Origin: Porogramme epimiltina
Lineage: Eukaryota > Basidiomycota > Agaricomycetes > Polyporales > Polyporaceae
Direction of reading: 5' to 3'
DNA: 54,041 nt
Assembly: GCA_900155495.1 (NCBI GenBank)
Contig: FTLJ01000418.1
Span: forward strand, 1 to 54,041
Below, in pieces: positions 1 through 11,761 of the stretch (positions are counted from its first letter, which is position 1; each line of letters opens with the position of its first letter). A model generated the notes under the pieces. The model saw only the letters and a list, made by a program, of their open reading frames with translations, was not told where the DNA came from and did no database searches. The position numbers and the translations under genes were made by a program.

Positions 1-1145
1 GTACGCGGCGAGGATGGGGCGGGAGTTGAGGAGCGTCCCGGCGAGGCCGGTGAGGGCGGTGAGCAGGAGGATCGCGCCCGAGAGGGTCAGAAGGACGAGC
101 AGGTCGAAATCCGCGACGTATGTCACGTCCGCGTGCTCCCACGCTGGAGAGAGAGGCTGAGTGTAAGAACACAGCGGGGCCGGGCGGCGGACGCACCTCG
201 GAACCATGTCAAAATGGCGCATATGAGCGCCGCGGCACCGTACACGAACACGGTGCACACGGACAGAAGCAGGCACCATTTGTGCACCGTCCAGCGCCCG
301 ACGCGCTCGATGCCGAGCCCGTCTCCGTCCTCGAGCATCGCCGCAGCGGCAGCCCCGACATGTCCGACTCCGCGCGGTCGAGGGAACTTGCGTGTGAACT
401 TGTCCGTCGTGCTGAATGTGGACGCAAGAAGGGGGCGCTTGTCCTTGATCGACGCCGGAACCCGCGTGCGCCCCTCGTCCGGGCTGAAACCGGTGGCTGA
501 CTGGACTGCGGTGCTTTCGTCAGACGAGGACGCATGCGAGTACGTTGACGCCTCCGACTCGGTGCGTGCAGTAAGCTGGCGGGGGCGCGAACGGATGGAA
601 GGGAGGCGGGAGAAGTAGGAGCTGAGTTGTCTTCCTAGGCTTGAAACTGCACCGAAGGCGTGGTCAGAGGGGTAATTTGGAGTGGGTAGATGCGATGATT
701 GTGCCGAACGTCTGCTGAGGCTGTTGATTGAGCTCGTAGAGACGCCCCGGTCTGGCGGCGGCGGTGCATGCGATGCATGAGTTGCTGTGGGATCTGTTGG
801 GCGCCAAGAGGACGATTCCTCCGGTATCCCGAAGTATCTTCCATTGTCTTCAGCATCGCGAGGAATACCGGGTGGTAGCTTGAGCTCTGACTTCCGGGAG
901 GAGGCCCTCGACCTCCGCACCAACAATACGGTTGGCGCTCCACGATCCTCGTCATCCACATCCTCGACCTGGACAGTCAGTGTGTGATCCGTGACGTCAC
1001 TTTTCCCGCTCAGTGTTGCAGTCCGCGTACCGCCTTGTGGGATATCAGATGAAGGTCTTGGACTGAACGCGCCCGAGCGATGGCGGATGGTAGTTCCACC
1101 AGCACGGCGCACAGAGGACGACCTAGAAGGCATTTGGTGCTCCAT
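1..1145 (-). CDS. Tsp2-like tetraspanin, 3' end cut by window edge
   Basis: Reads right to left: exon 1 is 197-1145 (ATG at 1143-1145; an in-frame ATG at 1236-1238 is an alternative), a 53-nt intron, then exon 2 from 143 to the window edge. The first ~250 residues are Ser/Pro-rich and cytosolic in character. Then comes a basic motif with HKWCLLLS, a first membrane helix (VFVYGAAALICAILTWFR), a short loop AWEHADVTYVADFD, and a second helix ending LTGLAGTLLNSRPILAAY. A hydrophobic pair split by an ADxxYVADxD loop and NSRPILA is what I know from basidiomycete Tsp2-type tetraspanins, which organise membrane microdomains. The large loop with the CCG motif would lie outside the window, so the family call rests on the first two helices. 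It lies downstream of the LEA_2-like gene on the same strand. Confidence 0.7.
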
Positions 1146-1238
1146 ATGAAAGGCCGGCAGGATGCTAGAGTAAGATGTCAGCCTGGACGGGGGAGACGAC
1201 GAGCAAGGGTACTTTGAAGATGCTTGACGAGAGCACAT

Positions 1239-1513
1239 ATTACAACCTAGCCTGAGCCTCAGATGTCAGCCACTTGCGGAGCTTACCGGAGAGCGCGGCT
1301 GACGCATTATGCTTGCTTGGTGTATACGAGAATGGTCAAATAGGATCCGGAATACGATGGCATACGCTACTATCAGAAGAAGACAAAAGAGATGCGTGCA
1401 GATAACGTGCGGATAACAAGAGGTAAAGCAACTGTCTGTCCGTATTCTGTCCATGAGCGAATGTAAAGAATAATGACAATCAAAGATATGTTGAAGCTGC
1501 ACCGCGGCGGCTC
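1239..1513. other. short intergenic stretch
   Basis: No gene seen. It holds the 3' flank of the LEA_2-like gene and the promoter side of the tetraspanin gene, both on the minus strand. Confidence 0.5.
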
Positions 1514-2883
1514 CTAGGCAGCGTTCTCAGGGAGCTCGATGGGGCAGTTCGCATCATTGACTGTCGTCGACGTGCTCTTGGTACCGATGAGCCCGGCAAT
1601 ATCCATGTCCAAGATAAGACGGAACTTGAGGGCTGTAGAAGGAAGGTATTTAAATGGGTATGGCATGATATCTTAAGACGGCTACACACCTGGACGCTTG
1701 CCATCGGTGGAGAAGGCCTTGTTCCGGCAGCCGTCGTACCAAGTGTTCCAGGTCGTGTCTGAGTCGTTCACCGCCGCGTAGGTGAAATTTAAGTTCAGGT
1801 TGATTATGGGGAACTCCTTTGCGGGGACAGTGAGGTGACCCGTGTCTCCTGTGGCAACTTGGGCGTCGGTATCCAGATCAAAGACCGTCCCATGGATGTT
1901 CTTGAATGTAAGAGGGAGGAAGTTGCTACCAGTATCAGCTTGAAGCTTCATCATCCCGGCGAAGGAGAAATTGGTAGGGGAACGACTGAATTCGGCGGTG
2001 ATGCTCTTGTTGAAGTCGCCGGTTGCTTGCGAAAGCGGCTCGGACTGGTTCGTGCTGAACGACGGTACTCGGGGGATGGTGAAAGCCAAAACGAGCCCAA
2101 TGCTAGAGAGATGTTAAGCATCGTGCTGGGTCCAGAAACGTATCACTCACGCTGCACACAACCCAAAGATAAACCAGGCCGTGAACCTCCTCGTGAAGTG
2201 ACTCCCACAAAGACCAGTCTCTCCCCGATTCCACAGCTTCCACTTGGTTGCCGCACCATCAATCTTGTCCTGCCGTTTTGCCTTCTTTGACATGCCACGC
2301 AACTCCTCCGCCTTCCACTCCGGGCCAAGAGCGGGGACAGTGACCATCTCGACATTTCCTGTCCCTGGAGCATCTGCATGGAGGGAGGCCTCGGAGGCCT
2401 TGGCAAATCTGAAAATACATAAGCTTCAAACTCAACTATATGCTGCTGAACTACCCACCCGGCGGTCTGAGGACTGTATGGTGTAGGAGAAGGGACTTGA
2501 CGGTAACTTCTGCGGCGTAAGATGATCGTGGGGTGGCCCCCAGAGATTTAACACACGCACCCATTGTCTGCCATACCGAAGGCTGTTGAATATCTCGGCC
2601 CAGCATTGTTGAAGTCTGCATAGACGTCCCAAGCAGCCTCCTCGTCTCCACCCTTGACCGGCTCCGTGCGACCGGTAGCAAAGTACGAGCTTTGGTTGTA
2701 CCCGGCTGTGGGGGGCTCATATCCATCGACGCGAGAGGCCCTGTTGGCACCGTAGAAGGAGTTTGTGGAGTCGGCGCGGGTGCGAGCGGGCTGTCCCGAG
2801 GGTGGGAAGTCGCCGCTCAGGACGTCACCGCTGCGGCGCCCGCCGTAGAACGATGACACGGTGGACTTGCGGTCGTAATCCAT
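1514..2883 (-). CDS. LEA_2-like single-pass membrane protein
   Basis: Five exons (2561-2883, 2459-2509, 2151-2408, 1690-2102, 1514-1632) sum to 1164 nt and give 387 residues. The start MDYDRKSTVSSFYGG is the first ATG after the divergent promoter. Residues 1-200 are a polar, Ser/Tyr/Gly-rich cytosolic tail. A basic stretch (THFTRRF-like, read HFTRRF) leads into one membrane helix (TAWFIFGLCAAIGLVLAFTIP). The outer part has N-linked sequons (NQS, NKS, NFS, NFT, NDS) and alternating hydrophobic strands with NLNFTYAAVNDS, as in the LEA14/WHy-type beta sandwich. Fungal members of this kind are known as vacuolar or plasma-membrane proteins of little-known function. I see no catalytic motif. The fold call is by pattern only. 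Confidence 0.65.
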
Positions 2884-3145
2884 GGTCGTGACCGGTCGTA
2901 GCAAAGGAATGAGGGGACCGGCAAGGTCGATGAAGAGAGTGGGAGAGGACAACGATGGAGGCGGCGAGAACGAGCCCGAAGACGGCCTCGGCGTGGGAGA
3001 TAGACGCTCAATTCAGAGCCCCACGGAGGCGGAGCGCTTCCACGTTTCATGCTCGTCATCGTTGAGCGCGGCGACGGCGCGACATATCTCTGCTTGTCTA
3101 CTTCTCATGCTTGAGCTGGTCTAGACACGCATCACTTTCACGCTG
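2884..3145. promoter_or_regulatory. divergent promoter, LEA_2-like gene and ALG11
   Basis: Only 262 bp separate the two ATGs (2883 on the minus strand, 3146 on the plus strand), so the two genes must share promoter sequence. An in-frame TAG seven codons before 3146 fixes the ALG11 start. Confidence 0.7.
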
Positions 3146-5067
3146 ATGTTTCTAGTCATCTCCGTCTTCCTCACCGCGCTGTGTGTGGCCCACACCGCAG
3201 GTCGAATCCTAGGCCTTCGGAGGAGGAACGCAGAGCACCGTGCGCAACTGTTCTCTCAGCTCGGGGTAGAAGATGGGAGCGCGAAGAAGGTTGTAGGGTT
3301 CTTCCACCCATACTGGTGAGTATACTTGCCTCGGAAATGGTGAATGTACCTCTCATCTCACTTAGTCTTGTGAAGCAACGCGGGGGGCGGCGGCGAACGT
3401 GTTTTGTGGGCAGCCGTACATTCCATTCAAAGCAAGGAGCAAGACATCGTCTCTGTAGTGTATAGCGGGGATACAGACACGACAAAGGAGAAGATAATTG
3501 AGAAAGTCAAAGTAAGTTCTCTAACCCTAGGTGCATGCCATGCACTCACCTCCGTTATCCCGTCAGGCTCGCTTCGACATCGAGCTGTCCCCGAAAACGT
3601 TGCACTTCGTCTTTCTGAGGTCTCGTCATCTCGTAGAAGACTCTACCTGGCCTCGCTTTACCCTTCTGGGGCAAAGTCTTGGCTCCATGTACCTTGCATG
3701 GGAGGCGATGTCGTACCTCATTCCTGACCTCTTCATCGGTAGGTGCTGTTCTTATATCTTTTGACTTCCGCTCATTCATATCCCTCTAGATACGATGGGC
3801 TACGCTTTTACGTTCCCCGTGGTGTCCCTATTGGGAAACATTCCTGTTGGCGCATACACCCACTACCCCACCATCAGTACCACGATGCTATCAAGAGTAA
3901 AGTCCCGCTCAGCAGGACACACGAACTCTCAAGCCATATCTTCGTCTGCGGTATTGAGCGGAGGGAAGCTATTGTACGTGCCAACTCCCTTAATGGCCTG
4001 TCCTGCGCGTATATGAGGCTCGCAGGAGACTAATGTTTTCCTTACTCTCAGATACTATCGCATATTCATGTATTATTACGCATATTCCCTCCGCCAAGCC
4101 CGCTTCATCATGGTCAACTCTTCTTGGACCAAAAACCACGTGGATTCCATCCTCAACCACAATGATCGAGCACTCGACATCATTCATCTGCTTCCCCCTC
4201 TCGTCATCCTGGAGCTTCTGTCACGACGAAGATCGGAATGTCCTAAGGCCGCGCAAATCGTGTACCCGTCCTGTGACACCAAGCAAATGGCCGTGTTCCC
4301 CGTTGAACGTCGTGAGCGACTCATTCTGAGCCTCGCCCAGTTCAGGTCGGTTGAACATCGTTGGAGTGAACTGCCACTGACGTCAGATTAGGCCCGAGAA
4401 GGACCACCCAGCGCAATTGCATTCGTTCCAGAAGCTACTAGAGCGCTACCCTGAATACCGTGGGCGTGGTGCATCCGGCGCGAAGCTCGTTCTCGTCGGC
4501 GGGAGCCGAAATGCCGGAGACGCAGCCAGAGTGGACGGATTACGTGCACTTGCGAAGGACCTCGGAATCGAAGTGAGTTGTTACGCTATATTATTCAGCC
4601 GCCCCTACTGACGGAGGATCCCATCCATCACAGGACCAAGTTCAGTTCGTTACCAACGCGCCCTTCTCTGAGATCCTCAGTCTTCTATCTCGAGCGAGCA
4701 TTGGCTTGAGCACAATGGTGGACGAGCACTTTGGTATCAATGTCGTGGAGTTTATGGTATGCGCGTTCGCTTTTCTTTGATGATTTTATCTCTTATGATA
4801 TTATACTAGGCCGCAGGCGCTATTCCAGTGGCGCACGCGTCTGGGGGACCCTTGCTCGACATCGTGGTTCCCTTGAACGGCGAGCCAACAGGGTACCACG
4901 CGACGTCCCCCGAGGCTTTTGCAGAGGCGTTCCACAACGTGTTCACACTCTCCCCCGAAGCGGACCTTGCGATGCGGACACGTGCACGAACGTGGGCAGT
5001 CCAGAAGTTCTCCGAGGAAGAGTTCGAGCGGGGCTGGGATGCGAGTGGGTGGCGAAAGTGGCTGTAG
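3146..5067 (+). CDS. ALG11: GDP-Man:Man3GlcNAc2-PP-dolichol alpha-1,2-mannosyltransferase
   Basis: Eight exons (3146-3315, 3376-3511, 3567-3738, 3790-3973, 4052-4345, 4392-4572, 4634-4756, 4810-5067) give 505 residues, the usual ALG11 length. Known role: on the cytosolic face of the ER it adds the fourth and fifth mannose to the dolichol-linked oligosaccharide, using GDP-mannose. Visible marks: an N-terminal membrane anchor ([19 protein letters not shown]), the Gly-rich nucleotide loop [15 protein letters not shown], the conserved middle block [10 protein letters not shown], and the GT4 EX7E signature EHFGINVVE near the C-terminus followed by AAGAIP. The first intron splits the codon for Cys in HPYC; its acceptor is GAAG, not the nearer TTAG, because only this keeps NAGGGG in frame. 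No break seen. Confidence 0.95.
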
Positions 5068-6141
5068 GACCGTAGATAGGCGGTATATCGATGGAATTTG
5101 CACTGCGCCAGGTCAGGCACAGGGATGCGGTGGCGCACGAACGTAAATGCTGCGATGGATAGAAGCAACGTCAAGGACGGACCTGCCCCGTCGGAAGAAG
5201 CAGCTCACACACGGTCGCCGTGAGTCCCCGAGTGCTACCACTGTTTGGTTAGCGCTAATTGTGGACCAGGATGCTGCGAGCGCCGTGTGGTTCGCCGACG
5301 GACCCGGCTACGAGCGTGACGAGACTCATCACGCTCAGCCTAGCGCATCCTGTGAACTTTCGGCTTGACGGATCGTGGTAACACCAGTCCGATCATTTCG
5401 GTGTACAAACCACAACGTCGGAGGACAGGTTGTACCAAGTGAACCAGTCGTTTGAAGAGTAATTCGTCATGCACAGAAGATGTGTGGACAATAGAGGCAG
5501 GAATCCAGTAGATGATTGACGTTACGAAAATCCAGGCTCAAGACTTATTTTAACGGCGCGCTTGTAACGTTAGCCTGGTCGGGCGCTTCACCAAGTTAGT
5601 CCGAAGTTGGCTAGACAATGTTAGTCCAGCGTTTTCCACTTCATCTACTCGACATTCACTGTATATGATTAGATATACGCTGTGCATTGCATGAAAACAT
5701 GGGCTCCACAAACCGAAATGACTGCACGGATTTCCAAGAGTAATCGCAGTTAGTCGGCATTCGGCGATACACAGCCTCCGACTGGGGATTTTCTCTAACA
5801 TCCTTTTCACCCGTATCATTATATTCGGTCACACAAGTTCGCCGACAGGTCGGATGAGCCTACCCGGTTGCCCGAAGTATATTGGTTTGCATCCCTCTCG
5901 ACCGCAGCTGCTGACTCGTAGTCGCCGTTGTGCCTGGAAGGCCGCTCCGCAAGGCCTTGTGGAGAAGGTATCGCGACATGGACGTGTTACGTGTTCCTCT
6001 CCTGCAGACAGAGGGCATTACGGGCTTCCTGGGAGTGTGCAATGCCTCGCGGCCGATAGAAGCACGGGCGGCATAATCGAGAGTGGACAGATGTGGGATG
6101 GGGCATGTCCGCGTTAACCGCTCGGACGCTAGCGAGGCCAC
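5068..6141. other. intergenic, ALG11 to first CYP505
   Basis: About 1.1 kb with no convincing exon on either strand. Frames are short and broken. It carries the ALG11 3' flank and the upstream region of the first P450 gene. Confidence 0.5.
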
Positions 6142-6148
6142 TATATAA
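6142..6148 (+). promoter_or_regulatory. TATA box, CYP505 copy 1
   Basis: TATATAA 69 bp before the ATG at 6211. All three P450 copies have such an element at a similar distance. Confidence 0.6.
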
Positions 6149-6210
6149 CAGCAGGACGATAGCGACTACAATCACCCCGAGAACCTCCAGCCCCCTCTGT
6201 CTCTCTTACC

Positions 6211-9200
6211 ATGACCACCCCTATCCCTAGCCCCCCAGCCGTTCCCTTCCTCGGCCATGTCAATGCCATCGACAAAGACCTTCCCCTGAAGTCCATCAGC
6301 CTCCTGGCCAAACAATACGGCGAAATATACCAGGTCAACATCTTTGGTGAGCGTCCCTCCCCCGCACCGGGCCCAGTGACTGCCTCTGACAAGATCATAC
6401 AGGGAGCAAGCGGATCTTCACCTCGTCTTACGACATGATGAACGAGTTGTCCAACGAGAAGCGATTCTTCAAGAAGGTCCATCCTGCTCTCGTGGAAGTC
6501 CGCCATGCGGCAAAGGATGGCTTGTTCACTGTACGTTATTCGTCTCCCGTACCTTCTACGTCTCTGAGCCCACCATGGGACCCCTAGGCCTTCGTCCCCG
6601 AGGAGCAGAACTGGTACATCGCGCGTACGTCTTCTCACCCCCCTATTGGACAGCCCTTTGGACCTCACATATATTCCAGACCGCCTTCTCATGCCGTGCT
6701 TCAGCACTGCCAACGTGTTCAACATGTTCGACGACATGAATGACATCGTTTCGCAGCTCATCCTGAAGTGGGAGCGGTGAGTTATCCGCATATAACTAGT
6801 CCCTCTCGTCATCCTCAGTCTTTGCGACAGCTTCGGGCCCCACGAAGTACTTGACCCCGCCATGGACTTTTCCAGGCTTACGCTCGATGCCATCAGTTTG
6901 TGTGCCATGTCGTACCGGTATGTGTTTGCGTTTCTTACTAAATATTGTCCACTAGACTAAGTAGTAACGACGTAGCCTGAACTCCTTTTATCGGGTCAGT
7001 GCTCGTCGCGTGTCAGCGTACCCGGTCTATAACTGACTATCTTGATGTAGGTCGAGCCCCACCCCTTCGTAACCGCAATGGCGGATTTCCTCATTGAATG
7101 CGGCCATCGCTCCGTCCGGCCGTCCATCATGACTGCGGTTATGTCTAGCTCGAATGCAAAGTTCGAAGCAGACCAGCGCACGATGTTTGAACTAGTCACC
7201 CAGAGTAAGATATGCCTACTTCATTATGGAAGGAATGTGCCGACAATCCCCTCTTAGTCATCGAAGACCATCGCAAGAATCCACCGGCGAAGGCAGACCT
7301 CATGCAAGTCATGCTCACTGGACGTGACAAGGAGACCGGCCTCGGCCTCTCTGACGAGGCTGTCGGGTCTAACGTACGTACTTACCTCTAGTCATTAGAA
7401 GTTACTCTAACTCTGTGTAGTGTCTTACTTTCCTTATCGCTGGTAAGATGACCAATCATGTACATCCTTCCTCTCATTTAAGCTCCTTTTTCCGATAGGA
7501 CATGAGACTACGTCTGGTACGTCTGAATATCTGAAACGTGGGGCTTGGCTACTGACATGTCTATTAGGCATGCTCACGTTCATGACCTATTATCTCCTCA
7601 AGAACCCTGAAGCTATGCGTAAACTCCGCGAAGAAATTGATACGTTGATTGGCAATCGCCCTATGACGGTAAAGGACATCAACAAGCTCCCCTATCTCCT
7701 TGGTAAGTTTCCTCCTTTTCTTCGTACGTCTCGTAACTGACACCGAATGCATCCGTAGCTGTCATGCGAGAGACGTTGCGCCTTTCTCCTACTGCGCCTA
7801 ATCGCACTGTCACCCCTCTTGAGGACACGACGTTGAAGGGAAAGTATCCCGTGAGCAAGGGCGACCTGATCTTTATGAATGTCTATACTATGCATCGCGA
7901 TCCAAAGGTTTGGGGTGATGATGTGAGCAATTTCTTTCGTGAGGAACAGCTTATCGCTGACGGAGCACCAATGTAGGCCGAAGACTTCCGGCCTGAACGA
8001 CTCCTTGGCGAGAAGTTCGATCAGCTCCCGGTATGCCCCTTTCCTTCAATCATACTGCATAGTCTTATGTATAACTTGTCCGCTAGCCCAATGCCTGGCA
8101 GCCTTTTGGGTTTGGTATGCGCGCGTGCATCGGCCGTCCTTTCGCCTGGCAAGAGGCGCAGCTCGCTATGGCGACGATTCTCCAGCACTTCGACCTCGTC
8201 ATGGATGACCCCAACTACGAGCTTGAGATCAAGCAGACCATCACCATTAAGCCGAACAACTTCCATATTCACGCCATTCCGCGTAAGAATCGCCCAAGCC
8301 TCGCTCCCACTCCGTCTGGGCCGAAGGCGGACGCCATCGGTGCTACCGCGACCCCCGTCGCAGCTGGTGCAAACTCCCACCTCCACCCTCTGTACGTGCT
8401 CTATGGGTCGAACACCGGTAGTTCGGAATCGTTTGCCCAGCGACTTGTGTCTGGTGCCCCTACGCATGGTAAGCTCGATTACATATCGGTCGACGTCATG
8501 TTCACTAACGCCTTCATCGAAGGCTTCCGTACAACCCTTCAAACTTTGGACATGGCTTCTGAACATGTGCCGACCGACGGCCCCGTGCTCATTGTGACGG
8601 CTTCCTACGAAGGCCAGCCCGCGGACAACGCAAAGCACTTTGTCGAGTGGCTCGAGAACATCGGAGCGCCACACGCTTTCGATAGCGCCAAGTTCGGCGT
8701 GTTCGGCTGCGGAAACCGCGACTGGGTGCAGACGTACCAACGCATCCCGACTCTCATCGACAGGCTCCTCGCTGACCACGGCGCCCTGCGCCTCGTCGAG
8801 CGCGGGGAAGGCGACGCAGCAAGCGCCGAGTTCTTCGAGACGTTCGACAAGTGGGAGAAGGCTGTGTGGGAGACGCTGGGCGCCGAATATGGTGCTCCCG
8901 CCGTCAAGGAGACTAACGTGTCTGCCTTTGACGTGAAGACCGTCTCCACGGGCACGTCGCGCGCCGAGCTCCTGCGCCAGCGTGACCTCGCGTTCGGCAC
9001 CGTTATCGAGAATAAGATATTGACCGCGCCGGGTGCGCCGACTAAGCGTCATATCGGTATGTCCATGACATTCATGCTGTGGCAATTCAACCTAATATCT
9101 GTTTAGAGTTCCAGCTTCCTGAAGAGACAACATACAGGGCTGGAGACTACCTTGCCGTGTACGTGCGCTGTCCATATTACCCGTGCTGTACTGACAGAAT

Positions 9201-10423
9201 GTTAGCCTCCCGATCAACCCGGAGCGTGTAGTTCGCCGTGCTATTGGAAGATTCGAGTTGTCTGTAGAGCAGGAGGTTCGTCACCTTATATGCTATTCCT
9301 GCTCCTGAAGCTTATGCGGCTCTTCCGCACAGATCGAGATCAACTCCGCGTCGCCGACGTCGTTCCCAACGGGGAAACCGATCAACATCTTCAACCTACT
9401 CAGTGGATATGTCGAGCTTCAGCAGCCTGCTACGATGCGCGACCTCGAAATCCTCCTGAAAGCTAAGAATTCCGATACTTCCGTGGCAGCTCTCAAGGAC
9501 CTTCAAGCGAACTACGCCGACAAGGTGTTCACTCCTCGCTTGAGCGTCCTCGACATCCTCGAGGACAACAAGGACATCGAGCTTCCGCTCTCGGCTTTCC
9601 TCCAAATGCTACCCGCCATGCGCATCCGCCAGTACTCGATCTCCTCATCTCCGCTTTGGAACGCTCAGCACGTCACGTTGACCATCAGCGTCGTCGATGC
9701 CCCTGCGCGCTCTGGCCGTGCCGAGCCCTTCCTCGGTGTGGCGTCGACTTATCTTGCCAACCTAAACCCTGGTGACAAGGTGCAGCTTGCCGTGCGTCCG
9801 TCTAACGCCGCATTCCACCCGCCGAGCGACCCCACCGTCCCAATGGTTATGGTTTGCGCCGGTTCTGGCCTCGCGCCCATGCGGGGGTTCCTCCAGGAGC
9901 GCGCAGAGCAGAAGAAAGCAGGGCGAGAGGTCGTGAAGAGCCTCTTGTTCTTTGGATGTCGCGCGCCCGGGGAGGATTTCTTGTATGGTGGCTCCGACCT
10001 GAAAGAGTGGGTCGAGCTGGGGATCGTCGATGTCCGCCCGGCTTTCTCGCGGTCTGCAGGGGACTCTTCTGGCTGCTCCTACGTGCAGAAGTGAGTGCCT
10101 GCCTGGCTGATCCCATCTTGTCCACGTGCTGACCCGACCTTCTAGCCGAATTGCTCATGACAAGGACGACGTGAACAAGGCATTTGATGAAGGCGCAAAG
10201 GTACGTTTGGCCGAGATTCATGCTCAATATAAATGCTAATATAGTTACCTATACTTATTGCCAACGCCAGTTCTTCGTGTGCGGCTCTGGAAAGGTCTCG
10301 ACCGGCGTGAAAGAGACAATTCTCTCCCTAATCAAGGTCAGAACGCAGACGGACGACGCTGCCGCGTCGGCTATCTTCGATAAGGTCATGAAGGGTCGGT
10401 ATGCTACTGACATTTTTGAGTGA
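6211..10423 (+). CDS. CYP505: CYP505 self-sufficient cytochrome P450 (P450-reductase fusion), copy 1
   Basis: Twenty exons sum to 3171 nt, 1056 residues, the size of P450foxy. The N-terminal P450 half carries AGHETT (Thr at 268/269), ExxR (E321-R324, ETLR), FRPERL, and the heme loop FGFGMRACIG with Cys403. A linker leads to the FMN domain starting LYVLYGSNTGSSESFAQR near residue 490, then the FAD part (RQYSISSSP, near GVASTYLA) and the NADPH part (CAGSGLAPMRGFLQER) ending DIFE. Known family role: soluble NADPH-dependent subterminal hydroxylation of fatty acids and alcohols; basidiomycete members are mostly CYP505D. Very short exons (19, 22 and 18 nt at 6976-6994, 7421-7442, 7499-7516) sit around the I-helix. 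The intron at 8469-8522 is 54 nt and has no in-frame stop. No inactivating change seen. Confidence 0.95.
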
Positions 10424-11698
10424 GATGCCTTCCGGTGTCGGAAATTCCGCCGAAAGTATGCCTCCCAAACCAGAATCCTGTGTAACCCCATATCAATGTA
10501 AAATAGTGTAGCTTGCTGAATTGAAGCCGGAAGTCCTGTTGTACGCGTCTCCAGCGAGTGACGTCGACCCACTGTTCGATAATTTTGGACGTGGGTCAGG
10601 CCCTAAGCACGGTGTCGCTCCCTGATGTCAACGCCGCCGCGGGGAAGTTGACCTATAGGTGCACATAATGCTAAAGCTTGGCACTATCTATGGCAATTTC
10701 TGATGCATCTAATTTCTGCGTCATAGCCTGTAGAGATGCGCTTTCAAGTAACGATCAAAAGGGGGCACTGGAAAAATAGAAACTAGAGTGGATAGAAGCT
10801 TGCACGCGAAGCCATCGTTCACACAATACGCAACGACAAATACGTCTTTCTATTGTCGTGTGATCGGATTTGGTACCACCCTCGCCGTGCACCTCCGGAG
10901 CGAAAGGGTTGAGCAACGGATCTTTGTGTGAATAGATAGTGTCGTGACGGGCTGTTGACAGTGCCGATCCACTCAAACAACATCCGTCCCTGCTTTCAAT
11001 TGATCTGGCAGACCCTGGTCTGGCCATGAGGAAATGCCGTGTCACCAACTTCGCATATGCAAAGAGTAGGGATCCTTTTTCAAATTCTATGACGCGCGTC
11101 CGGGAAGAGTGCGGTAGCAAAAGACTGCCTCAGCTCCCCCGCGTCCGAGTCCGTTGCCAGTGGATGCGGATCTGGATGGTGGTCCTACTGAAGGAGCAAG
11201 CTGTTTGGGCGCCAATCCCGGGTCTCCTTCACCGGCATAGCCTCTCAATATGGCGGAGTTTAAAATTTCTTGTCTCCCACTAACAACCTCATCGAGGTGG
11301 CTTAACAATTGGCGTTCATCATGCTAGAGCCCAGACACAGTGAGTAGCCATTTTGTCAGTAGCTCCAGCGTCGAAGGAATGCTAATGCCAGTGTGCAACC
11401 CCCAGACCGGTGATTGGGAGCCAGGAGCCTGGTTAGGAGCGCTTGTAAGGAATACGGCATCCCGAAATATGAGAACCCCTTTACGTGAATCCGAGCTGGT
11501 CATAAACGTGCTTCTTGGTCCACACCGTCCGATGTAAACGCGTAGAGGGCGTGGGTCCATGAACACTGAACCTGAGAAACCGGCTACCTGGAAGTCTTGG
11601 ATTTTGGGGTGGCCGCCTGGGCATATTGGTCTTGGTAGTCACTAGTGATGACGATGACAGGTAAACTTCAACGTCCATCTTTGTGCCCCGCTCATGAG
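10424..11698. other. intergenic, CYP505 copies 1 and 2
   Basis: About 1.3 kb. No supported gene. The length nearly equals the next P450 spacer (1338 against 1325 bp between stop and ATG), as expected for a repeated unit, but I could not see clear sequence identity by eye. Confidence 0.5.
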
Positions 11699-11706
11699 TA
11701 TATATA
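11699..11706 (+). promoter_or_regulatory. TATA box, CYP505 copy 2
   Basis: TATATATA about 60 bp before the ATG at 11762. Confidence 0.6.
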
Positions 11707-11761
11707 GGATGCCAGCAGGAGAGACGGACTCATACTCAAGTCCTCGTCTTCTCTCTACAAC

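Noticed and set aside
8021..9085. Long antisense frame (354 codons) opposite CYP505 copy 1
   Set aside because: It mirrors the GC-biased coding frame of the P450. Similar antisense frames appear opposite copies 2 and 3; none has a domain.
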